A stretch of DNA of 7,109 nucleotides, taken from positions 1 to 7,109 of the forward strand of contig JAUIEH010000134.1 in NCBI GenBank assembly GCA_030428405.1. Direction: 5' to 3'. Below the pieces are notes generated by a model. That model saw only the letters and a program-made list of their open reading frames with translations. It ran no database searches and was not told where the DNA came from. The position numbers and the translations under genes are program-made. The DNA comes from Alphaproteobacteria bacterium (GTDB lineage: Bacteria > Pseudomonadota > Alphaproteobacteria > Caulobacterales > Maricaulaceae). This document shows positions 1-5,206 of the stretch, in pieces; position 1 is the stretch's first letter; each line of letters starts with the position of its first letter.

Positions 1-146
1 GCGACAGTGAATACGTCCAAGGCTTTGCCTTCCTTCGCGTGACGGGCCACATTCGCAGTTGCCGCGTTGCACCAAAGCAGCGCTAACTTAACATCGACCC
101 GCGCGTTACGGCGCGCCGCACGCAAGACGGCTCGGAAAGCTGAGGC
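1..146. other. Left-edge region upstream of glnB, coding status unclear
   Basis: No complete gene is visible. On the plus strand one frame is open from base 1 to a stop at 40-42 and another is open to a TAA at about 84-86, so the 3' end of an upstream gene is possible. On the minus strand a frame is open to the left edge. With a GTG start near 49-51 it would begin MARHAKEGKALDVFTV, which reads like protein, but there is no convincing Shine-Dalgarno sequence in front of it. These readings overlap, so at most one is real. The glnB promoter should lie in the rest of this stretch. No clear sigma-54 element (GG-N10-GC with good flanks) or sigma-70 pair was found. A TGCACCA at 68-74 resembles half of an NtrC site, but its partner half is poor. 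Confidence 0.3.
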
Positions 147-485
147 ATGAAGAAGATCGAAGCCGTCATCAAGCCATTCAAGCTCGATGACGTGAAAGAA
201 GCGCTCCAGGAACTCGGACTGCACGGCATGACCGTCGCAGAAGTCAAAGGCTATGGCCGTCAGAAGGGCCATACCGAGCTCTATCGCGGCGCCGAATATG
301 TGGTGGACTTCCTGCCCAAGCTGAAGGTCGAGGTCGTGGTCGGCGACGACATGGTCGAGCCTGTTCTCGACGCCATTCAGAACGCCGCGCGCACCGGCCG
401 CATCGGCGACGGCAAGATCTTCGTCACCACCGTCGAGAACGCCGTGCGCATCCGCACCGGCGAAACCGGCTCCGACGCCATCTAA
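147..485 (+). CDS. glnB: PII nitrogen regulatory protein GlnB
   Basis: This is a 112-residue trimeric cytosolic signal protein that binds ATP/ADP and 2-oxoglutarate. It relays nitrogen status to partners such as the GS adenylyltransferase, the NtrB kinase and Amt channels. The length is exactly that of the family. The T-loop (about 37-55) has the signature Q39-K40-G41-H42 and ELYRGAEY, with the uridylylation tyrosine Y51 and R47, the residue that in GlnK plugs the AmtB pore. The B-loop TGRIGDGK (83-90) contacts nucleotide, and the C-terminal RIRTGE (101-106) is conserved. K3, T43 and D54 match GlnB better than GlnK (for example, D54 where E. coli GlnK has N), so I call it GlnB, although the GlnB/GlnK split is soft in alphaproteobacteria. 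A modest GGAAAG at 134-139 lies 7 nt before the ATG. It is followed by a strong terminator and converges on the porin gene. Confidence 0.97.
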   Translation: MKKIEAVIKPFKLDDVKEALQELGLHGMTVAEVKGYGRQKGHTELYRGAEYVVDFLPKLKVEVVVGDDMVEPVLDAIQNAARTGRIGDGKIFVTTVENAVRIRTGETGSDAI

Positions 486-538
486 ATTCTCGCATGCAAT
501 TTTGCGCCGGCCGGCTTCCGCGCCGCGCCGAAAAACAT

Positions 539-564
539 CAAGGCGGCTCTTTCGAGCCGCCTTG
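539..564. terminator. Bidirectional intrinsic terminator between glnB and porin gene
   Basis: A perfect 11-bp stem (539-549 with 554-564) closes a 4-nt loop. On the minus strand the stem is followed within four bases by five Ts (complement of 531-535), so it is a good Rho-independent terminator for the amtB/porin side. On the plus strand the following bases (GAGTTTCG) are only weakly T-rich, so termination of glnB is plausible but weaker. It lies 53 bp after the glnB stop and 47 bp after the porin stop, as expected for convergent genes. Confidence 0.88.
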
Positions 565-611
565 AGTTTCGTGAGCGTCCGCCGGTTCAGCCGACGGGTT
601 GAAATTACGAC

Positions 612-1301
612 TTAGAAAGAACGTCCAAGCGTCAAAACGGCCGTGCCGTCCGAGCCTGCGCCGTCCATATTGGTGTCGACATAAGCGATGCCGATATCGA
701 GACCGATGACCGTCGTCGTGATGCCGATCAGCCAGTCGATCTTGTCATCGCCAAACGCGCCGTCTTCCCAGCCGAGGCTGGCGTTGAGCGTGAACGGCGT
801 GTCGCCGAGCGGCACTTCGCCGGCGAGATAGACATAGATGTTGTCGTCGCCGCCAATATTGTCCTGCTCGGGCGCATAGGCTGCGCCAAGCTCGAGACCG
901 ACAATGCCGGCGGAACCCGACAACGAGCCGAAGAACTCCGCATAAGCGGAATCCGACGCACCCGGATAGAAATAGCCGAGCACGCCGATTTCGGTCGAAA
1001 GGCCGCTGGCGAATTCATGGCTGAACGAACCGTATAGGTCGAGTTCAAGCTCCGAATTGCCAACCGGCTCGATGGACGAACCCCAGGTGCCGACAGCGAA
1101 GCCGTTGCCGAAATCGAGGTCCAGTCCGCCTTGAAGGGCGATGGTCTCATCGCTCAGCGAGACGCCGCGGAACCGATAATCCGAGACGACGGCGACATTG
1201 CCCTCGACCTCAAGCTCGTCGGCCCAGCCCGGCGTCGCAAGAACGCCCGACGCGACAAGGATGGCGAGCGCCCCTCCGCTCGTCTTTTTGATACTCCCCA
1301 C
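612..1301 (-). CDS. TorF-family putative outer-membrane porin
   Basis: This is a 229-residue predicted outer-membrane beta-barrel. It starts with GTG at 1299-1301, chosen because AGAGGAGA at 1308-1315 stands 6 nt upstream and because this start gives a complete signal peptide: basic MGSIKK, a hydrophobic core at about 10-22, and probable cleavage after GWA (27). The mature part has the family's N-terminal pattern VSDYRFRGVSLSDE (39-52), then GTWGSS (71-76) and alternating amphipathic strands such as ELELDLYGSF. It ends in phenylalanine (LGRSF), the usual BAM-recognition end of a barrel. The family (TIGR02001-like, 'TorF family putative porin') has no firmly established substrate. Its position between glnB and amtB on the amtB strand suggests a role in passage of ammonium or small nitrogen compounds, but this is inference. 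The 325-bp gap from amtB leaves room for its own promoter. Confidence 0.85.
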   Translation of the reverse strand: MGSIKKTSGGALAILVASGVLATPGWADELEVEGNVAVVSDYRFRGVSLSDETIALQGGLDLDFGNGFAVGTWGSSIEPVGNSELELDLYGSFSHEFASGLSTEIGVLGYFYPGASDSAYAEFFGSLSGSAGIVGLELGAAYAPEQDNIGGDDNIYVYLAGEVPLGDTPFTLNASLGWEDGAFGDDKIDWLIGITTTVIGLDIGIAYVDTNMDGAGSDGTAVLTLGRSF

Positions 1302-1307
1302 TTCCGA

Positions 1308-1315
1308 TCTCCTCT
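1308..1315 (-). promoter_or_regulatory. Ribosome binding site that fixes the GTG start of the porin
   Basis: The minus strand reads AGAGGAGA six bases before GTG (1301-1299). No ATG nearby would preserve a full signal peptide, so this strong Shine-Dalgarno sequence decides the start. Confidence 0.8.
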
Positions 1316-1399
1316 GACTGTTTGAACGCGCGGGCTTCGCGAGCCCTGAATGTCCGTCCTTGTCGATTTGAAGTCGTCTTTCCGCTTCTTAACGACCGT

Positions 1400-1415
1400 C
1401 CGTACACGTTTACGG
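1400..1415. promoter_or_regulatory. 16-bp near-palindrome, possible operator upstream of the porin
   Basis: CCGTACACGTTTACGG pairs at 7 of 8 symmetric positions, with one mismatch (1405/1410). It lies about 100 bp upstream of the porin GTG. The size and symmetry fit a dimeric regulator site, but no regulator is recognised and a chance palindrome is possible. Confidence 0.3.
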
Positions 1416-1586
1416 TTACGCCTGTGCTCCCCAGACACACCGGGTTTGGTTTCCGCCGCCGGACGAGCGCGCACGCGCGGCGCCGGGGCGGAGAGCTTCG
1501 GGCGATCTGGCTTTCGGCGTTTGCGAATGACCGATCCGCTGCGCGCCTGAGCCGTTTGCACCCCTGGTCTGGCGGCCGGCGCCGCG

Positions 1587-1606
1587 CCGCGAGCCGAAGC
1601 TCGCGG
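1587..1606 (-). other. C(UUCG)G hairpin just downstream of amtB
   Basis: An 8-bp perfect stem (1587-1594 with 1599-1606) reads on the minus strand with a TTCG loop closed by C-G, the extra-stable UUCG tetraloop. It begins 20 bp after the amtB stop (TGA at 1629-1627). No T-run follows, so it is more likely a 3' stabilising or processing stem, or a partial terminator, than a full intrinsic terminator. Confidence 0.5.
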
Positions 1607-1626
1607 ACGCACCGCCGTCCCCGCCG

Positions 1627-2994
1627 TCAGGCCAGGGCTCGCCCGTTTCCCGGGACGAACTCCGGATAGGCCTCGTGGCCAAGTTCCGTGAGGTCGCCGC
1701 CGACTTCCTCATCCTCGCGGCTCATCCGGATACCGATTGAGTTGCGCAAGGCGAGCCAGACGATGAAGCTCGAGACGAAGGCGAACCCGCCAAATGACGC
1801 CACGCCGATCGCCTGAACGAGATAGCTCGTCTCGCTATTGGTCCACGGAACGATCATCGTGCCGAAAATGCCTGCGAACAGGTGGACCGGGATGGCGCCG
1901 ACGACGTCGTCGATGCCGAGACGAACCAGGAGGAAGAGACCGCCCGTTGCGATGACCGCGCCAACGCCGCCAATCAGGATCGCCTGCCAGATGGCGGGCT
2001 GGAGCGGCTCGGCGGTGATCGCCACCAATCCGGCCAAAGCGCCGTTGAGCGCGAGACCGAGATTGACTTTGCGGGCCCAGATCTTGGTGAGGATGATCGT
2101 GGTCACCACGCCGCCCGCAGCCGCCATATTGGTGTTGGCGAAGATGCGCGCGATGTCGGAAGCGTCCGCCGCAGAGCCCATGGCGAGCTGAGAGGCGCCG
2201 TTAAAGCCGAACCAGCCGAACCACAGGAGGAACGTGCCGAGCGTCGCGAGCGGGAGGCTCGAGCCGGGAAGGTCCACGGCGCGGCCGTCGACATAACGTC
2301 CCATGCGCGGCCCGACGAGCAGACAGCCTGCAAGCGCAGCCCAGCCGCCGACCGAGTGCACGATGGTCGAACCGGCGAAATCGGAGAAGCCCATCTGATA
2401 GAGCCAGCCTTCGCCCCACTGCCAGGCGCCGCCGATCGGGTAGATGAAGGCGGTCAGGACAGCGACGAAGATGAAGAATGAGATCAGCTTGACGCGTTCG
2501 GCGATCGCGCCGGACACGATGGACGCAGCCGTCGCGACGAACACCATCTGGAAGAACCAGTCCGAAGACGAGGCGTAGCCGTCCTCGAGATTGACGCCCT
2601 CGCCGCCGGCGGCTTCAGAGCCGGCCCACAGTCCCGGAACGCCGAAATAATCGCTCGTCAGCCCGGTGTCCGTGAGGTTGTACATCAGCTGATAGCCGAT
2701 GACGTAATACATCACGCCGGCGATCGAATAGAGGCCGATATTCTTTAGACAGATGGCCGCGGTGTGCTTGGTGCGGACCAGGCCCGCTTCGAGCATGGCG
2801 AAACCGGCCGCCATCAGCATGACCAAAAAGCCGCCGATCAAGAACAGCAGCGTGTTGAAGATATAGGCGACTTCCGGGTCGACTTCGGCAAGCGCCGGAC
2901 CCGATATCAAGACGGCGGCGGATGCGCCGATGAGCGTCGCCGTCCCCAACTTTAGGAGCGATTTCGGTCGATCGCCCTCGAACTTCGCGGACAT
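1627..2994 (-). CDS. amtB: Ammonium channel AmtB with signal peptide
   Basis: This is a 455-residue inner-membrane trimeric ammonium channel of the Amt/MEP/Rh family. Residues 1-36 look like a cleavable signal peptide (hydrophobic 17-33, GPALA-EVD), common in bacterial Amts, followed by about 11 membrane helices. Visible functional residues are the twin pore histidines H213 (DFAGSTIVHS) and H371 (GAIPVHLFAG), the conserved D205 before the first, the gate phenylalanine in FFQ (147-149), SGAIAER (161-167), and LWFGWFGFNGAS (257-268). The C-terminal tail ends GGDLTELGHEAYPEF (432-446), the segment that contacts PII in AmtB-GlnK. It departs from the enterobacterial GLDxxxHGExAY form. A purine-rich GGGGAAAGGGGGA precedes the ATG. 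It diverges from glnA and is followed by the porin on the same strand. Nitrogen-limitation control is expected from family knowledge, but no clear NtrC/sigma-54 promoter was found. Confidence 0.96.
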   Translation of the reverse strand: MSAKFEGDRPKSLLKLGTATLIGASAAVLISGPALAEVDPEVAYIFNTLLFLIGGFLVMLMAAGFAMLEAGLVRTKHTAAICLKNIGLYSIAGVMYYVIGYQLMYNLTDTGLTSDYFGVPGLWAGSEAAGGEGVNLEDGYASSSDWFFQMVFVATAASIVSGAIAERVKLISFFIFVAVLTAFIYPIGGAWQWGEGWLYQMGFSDFAGSTIVHSVGGWAALAGCLLVGPRMGRYVDGRAVDLPGSSLPLATLGTFLLWFGWFGFNGASQLAMGSAADASDIARIFANTNMAAAGGVVTTIILTKIWARKVNLGLALNGALAGLVAITAEPLQPAIWQAILIGGVGAVIATGGLFLLVRLGIDDVVGAIPVHLFAGIFGTMIVPWTNSETSYLVQAIGVASFGGFAFVSSFIVWLALRNSIGIRMSREDEEVGGDLTELGHEAYPEFVPGNGRALA

Positions 2995-2996
2995 GA

Positions 2997-3010
2997 CTCC
3001 CCCTTTCCCC
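2997..3010 (-). promoter_or_regulatory. Purine-rich ribosome binding region of amtB
   Basis: The minus strand reads GGGGAAAGGGGGAG and ends two bases before the ATG. The G-run at 2999-3003 acts as a Shine-Dalgarno element 4 nt from the start and supports this ATG, which also gives an intact signal peptide. Confidence 0.65.
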
Positions 3011-3270
3011 GCCAGTAACGGCGTGGTGAAGAACTGTATCGGCCAGGTAAAAACCTAGCGCGCGACTACGATGGGCAAATGCTGGAGTAGACGACAGCAC
3101 AAAGCCGTCGGAACTTATTTAGATGTTCTGCCCCAACCGCCCTTGGCTTCGGCGGCTTCCCGAGCACGAACTGCGATATTAGCGACATTGACCGCCGCTC
3201 TATTAGCTTGTCGAAACTGTGACGGTGATCATTCCGCGCTGCAACAAAAAAATTCCGAAAATTTGTGCGC

Positions 3271-3282
3271 CGCGACAATTTT
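3271..3282 (+). repeat. 12-bp direct repeat, copy 1
   Basis: CGCGACAATTTT occurs here and again at 3512-3523 in the same orientation. The two copies are 241 bp apart in the amtB/glnA divergent region. The upstream flanks are also alike (TGCGC). It may be a shared binding site or promoter element; the function is unknown. Confidence 0.5.
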
Positions 3283-3428
3283 AACCAGCTGAGGAAAATG
3301 ACCCCATTGATTCTATTGTGTTTTTTGCACTGCGTTGAAACATCTTGGTCGCGAGACTGTCACACGCTTATTGCGCCATTCGCACGTATGAGTGGCGAAT
3401 CTAGGCGCAGCCAACTCGCGATTCGAGC

Positions 3429-3460
3429 AAAAAAGTGCCGGCGAAGCGCTTCGCCGGCAC
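3429..3460 (-). terminator. Strong intrinsic terminator on minus strand, no gene before it
   Basis: A perfect 26-nt palindrome (3435-3460) can fold as an 11-bp GC-rich stem with a GCGC loop. On the minus strand it is followed immediately by six Ts (complement of 3429-3434), a classic Rho-independent terminator. On the plus strand only a broken T-run (AGTTTGTTTC) follows. No protein gene on the minus strand ends here. The nearest upstream sequence on that strand is the glnA leader, and downstream lies the amtB promoter region. Confidence 0.8.
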
Positions 3461-3511
3461 AGTTTGTTTCGCAGTTTCGCGCCCCATGAGAAGGCCGCAG
3501 GCAAATTCTTG

Positions 3512-3523
3512 CGCGACAATTTT
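3512..3523 (+). repeat. 12-bp direct repeat, copy 2
   Basis: This is the second copy of CGCGACAATTTT, 160 bp before the glnA start. Its 3' half overlaps the left arm of the AT-rich inverted repeat at 3519-3541, so this is the likeliest part of the region to be a control site for glnA. Confidence 0.5.
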
Positions 3524-3541
3524 GATATTGCAATGCAAAAT
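3519..3541. promoter_or_regulatory. AT-rich inverted repeat in the glnA upstream region
   Basis: Arms ATTTTG (3519-3524) and CAAAAT (3536-3541) are perfect inverted repeats flanking an 11-bp spacer that itself contains the palindrome ATTGCAAT (3527-3534). This is the most AT-rich part close to glnA and could be an operator or promoter core. No regulator is assigned. Confidence 0.35.
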
Positions 3542-3672
3542 ATTTCTCGCTCAACTACTCGCCCGTAAGCATCGCATCATCGAGGGTATGACGATGGGGT
3601 GTGCGCGACCCGCGCGGGGAACCGAATCGTGCTCCGCCAGGGTCGTCTTCACGACAGTTGAGACATCGAATC

Positions 3673-3676
3673 GGAG
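3673..3676 (+). promoter_or_regulatory. Ribosome binding site of glnA
   Basis: GGAG stands 6 nt before the ATG at 3683. An out-of-frame ATG at 3679 lies too close to this site to compete well, and the chosen start gives the normal GlnA N-terminus. Confidence 0.65.
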
Positions 3677-3682
3677 CAATGC

Positions 3683-5086
3683 ATGTCGGACGATATTCTA
3701 CGTAAAATCAAAGAAGAGGACGTGAAGTTCGTCGACCTGCGCTTCACCGATCCTCGGGGCAAGCTGCAGCACGTCACCTTCGACGTCAGCATGATCGACG
3801 AAGATTTCTTCGAAGACGGCACCATGTTCGACGGCTCTTCGATCGCCGGCTGGAAGGCGATCAACGAGTCCGACATGACGCTGAAGCCTGATCTCGCCAC
3901 GGCCGGCATCGATCCGTTCTTTCAGCAGACGACGATGACGATCTTCTGCGACGTCACGGACCCCTCCACGGGCCAGCCTTATGAGCGCGACCCGCGCACC
4001 ACGGCGAAAACAGCCGAAGCCTTTGTGAAGTCCTCCGGCGTCGCCGACCTCGCCTATTTTGGTCCGGAGGCGGAGTTTTTCATCTTTGACGACGTGCGCT
4101 GGAACACGCAGCAGCACGACACCGGCTACATGCTCGATTCCTCGGAGTCCCCGCATAACACGGCGGCGGAATATGAATCGGGCAATCTCGGCCACCGTCC
4201 GGGCCCCAAAGGCGGCTACTTCCCGGTTCCGCCGGTTGATTCGGGCCAGGACATCCGTTCCGAAATGCTCGCCATCATGACCGAGATCGGTCTCGAGCCG
4301 GAAAAGCACCACCACGAAGTGGCCCCCGCACAGCACGAGCTGGGCATGAAGTTCTCCACGCTGACGACGATGGCGGACAAGATGCAGCTCTATAAATATG
4401 TCGTGCAGATGGTCGCGGCCGCTTACGGCAAATCGGCCACGTTCATGCCCAAGCCCGTTTGGAACGACAACGGCACCGGCATGCACGTCCACCAGTCGCT
4501 CTGGAAGGATGGCAAGCCGCTCTTCGCCGGCGATCAATACGCCGATCTTTCCGAGTCGTGCCTTTATTATATCGGCGGGATCATCAAGCACGCGCGCGCC
4601 ATCAACGCGTTCTCGAACTCGACCACGAACTCCTACAAGCGTCTGGTTCCGGGTTTCGAAGCGCCGGTCATGCTCGCTTATTCAGCGCGCAACCGCTCGG
4701 CCTCCGTGCGCATCCCGTTCTCGCCCTCGGCCAAAGGCAAGCGAATCGAAACGCGCTTCCCGGATCCGGCGGGCAATCCGTATCTGACCTTCACCGCGCT
4801 GTTGATGGCCGGTCTCGACGGCATCGCCAACAAGATCCATCCGGGCGATCCGCTCGACAAGGATCTCTACGACCTGCCGCCGGAAGAAGCTCAGGGCATT
4901 CCGACCGTGTGCCGCAGCCTGCGCGAAGCGATCGAATCGCTCGACGCGGACCGCGATTTCCTTAAGCGCGGCGGGGTCATGAACGACGACCAGATCGACG
5001 GCTATATCGAGCTGAAGGAAGAGGAGCTTCTGCGCTTTGAAACGCATCCTCATCCGGTCGAGTTCGCCATGTACTACTCAAGCTGA
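3683..5086 (+). CDS. glnA: Type I glutamine synthetase
   Basis: This is a 467-residue cytosolic, dodecameric enzyme making glutamine from glutamate, ammonium and ATP, the entry step of nitrogen assimilation. The beta-Grasp N-domain (about 15-100) contains MFDGSSIAGW (48-57) with the ammonium-site D50. The catalytic domain shows metal ligands in GPEAEFF (E129, E131), E212 and E219 in HHHEVAPAQHE, and H268 in NGTGMHVHQS. The glutamate flap is LVPGFEAP (321-328, E326). NRSASVRIP (337-345) carries substrate-binding arginines. The adenylylation site is Y396 in DLYDLPPEE (codon 4868-4870), which marks the GSI-beta class controlled by adenylyltransferase and PII. No truncation or missing catalytic residue was seen. 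GlnB nearby is its indirect regulator. The gene stands apart from glnB behind a long leader region, so it probably has its own promoter. Confidence 0.98.
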   Translation: MSDDILRKIKEEDVKFVDLRFTDPRGKLQHVTFDVSMIDEDFFEDGTMFDGSSIAGWKAINESDMTLKPDLATAGIDPFFQQTTMTIFCDVTDPSTGQPYERDPRTTAKTAEAFVKSSGVADLAYFGPEAEFFIFDDVRWNTQQHDTGYMLDSSESPHNTAAEYESGNLGHRPGPKGGYFPVPPVDSGQDIRSEMLAIMTEIGLEPEKHHHEVAPAQHELGMKFSTLTTMADKMQLYKYVVQMVAAAYGKSATFMPKPVWNDNGTGMHVHQSLWKDGKPLFAGDQYADLSESCLYYIGGIIKHARAINAFSNSTTNSYKRLVPGFEAPVMLAYSARNRSASVRIPFSPSAKGKRIETRFPDPAGNPYLTFTALLMAGLDGIANKIHPGDPLDKDLYDLPPEEAQGIPTVCRSLREAIESLDADRDFLKRGGVMNDDQIDGYIELKEEELLRFETHPHPVEFAMYYSS

Positions 5087-5206
5087 GGCCCATTAGCGCT
5101 GAATCAACGGCGAGAAGGCGTCGACGCGCGCGTCGGGCTCGGTTAAGACTTCGAAATCCTGTTTCGGCGCTTCGGTCAGGCGCCGCTCAAGGAGGGGTTT
5201 TTATCT
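5087..5206 (+). other. glnA-autotransporter gap with small hairpins
   Basis: The 120 bp holds a 14-bp GC palindrome (5122-5135) without a T-run. It also holds a 6-bp stem (5165-5170 with 5180-5185, 9-nt loop) just before the next gene's ribosome binding site. A T5 run at 5198-5202 is 12 bases beyond that stem, too far for a standard intrinsic terminator. No clear glnA terminator or new promoter was recognised. Confidence 0.45.
5189..5195 (+). promoter_or_regulatory. Ribosome binding site of the autotransporter gene
   Basis: AAGGAGG is a near-perfect Shine-Dalgarno sequence, but it stands 11 nt from the ATG at 5207, slightly long. The start also gives a clean signal peptide. Confidence 0.75.

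Larger units (their letters stand above)
1302..1626 (-). other. amtB-porin intergenic region (325 bp)
   Basis: No gene is supported here. A basic, Arg/Lys/Pro-rich minus-strand frame crosses it, but it continues through the porin in another frame and looks spurious. The stretch holds a stable hairpin just after the amtB stop (1587-1606), a near-perfect 16-bp palindrome (1400-1415), and a short 5-bp hairpin (1332-1346) just upstream of the porin ribosome binding site. The length and structure suggest that the porin has its own promoter or that processing separates it from amtB. No convincing -35/-10 or sigma-54 pair could be identified by eye. Confidence 0.5.
2995..3682. other. amtB/glnA divergent intergenic region (688 bp)
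   Basis: The region is AT-richer than its surroundings, especially about 3240-3345. It must hold the amtB promoter (minus) and the glnA promoter(s) (plus). Short open frames on both strands lack good ribosome binding sites or family resemblance and are not called. Structures seen are a 12-bp direct repeat at 3271-3282 and 3512-3523, a strong minus-strand terminator at 3429-3460, an AT-rich inverted repeat at 3519-3541, and the 10-bp palindrome CCCGCGCGGG at 3609-3618. On the minus strand a GG-N10-GC spacing occurs near 3040-3056, but its flanks match the sigma-54 consensus poorly. Confidence 0.6.

Noticed and set aside
68..84. NtrC-like site upstream of glnB (TGCACCA), with a similar TGCACT at 3326-3331
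   Set aside because: Only one half-site matches in each case and the partner half is poor, so neither can be called an NtrC site from sequence alone.
1154..1612. Basic 152-codon minus-strand frame across the amtB-porin gap
   Set aside because: It runs deep into the porin gene in another frame and is low-complexity Arg/Pro/Ser-rich. The porin has a signal peptide, a ribosome binding site and family motifs, so this is a shadow frame.
3040..3056. Possible sigma-54 promoter for amtB on the minus strand (GG-N10-GC)
   Set aside because: Only the GG and GC dinucleotides and little else match the TGGCAC-N5-TTGC consensus, and such spacing is frequent by chance in GC-rich DNA.
3265..3519. Small proteins in the amtB/glnA divergent region on either strand
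   Set aside because: The frames run through the terminator palindrome, have no good ribosome binding sites and have irregular composition unlike the neighbouring genes.
3588..3725. Short upstream reading frame overlapping the glnA start, as a leader peptide
   Set aside because: The ribosome binding site is weak, the composition is not distinctive, and it has no attenuator-like codon run or terminator pair.
3698..4591. 297-codon minus-strand frame inside glnA
   Set aside because: It is antisense to unmistakable glutamine synthetase. Long antisense frames are common in GC-rich genes, and no family resemblance was seen.
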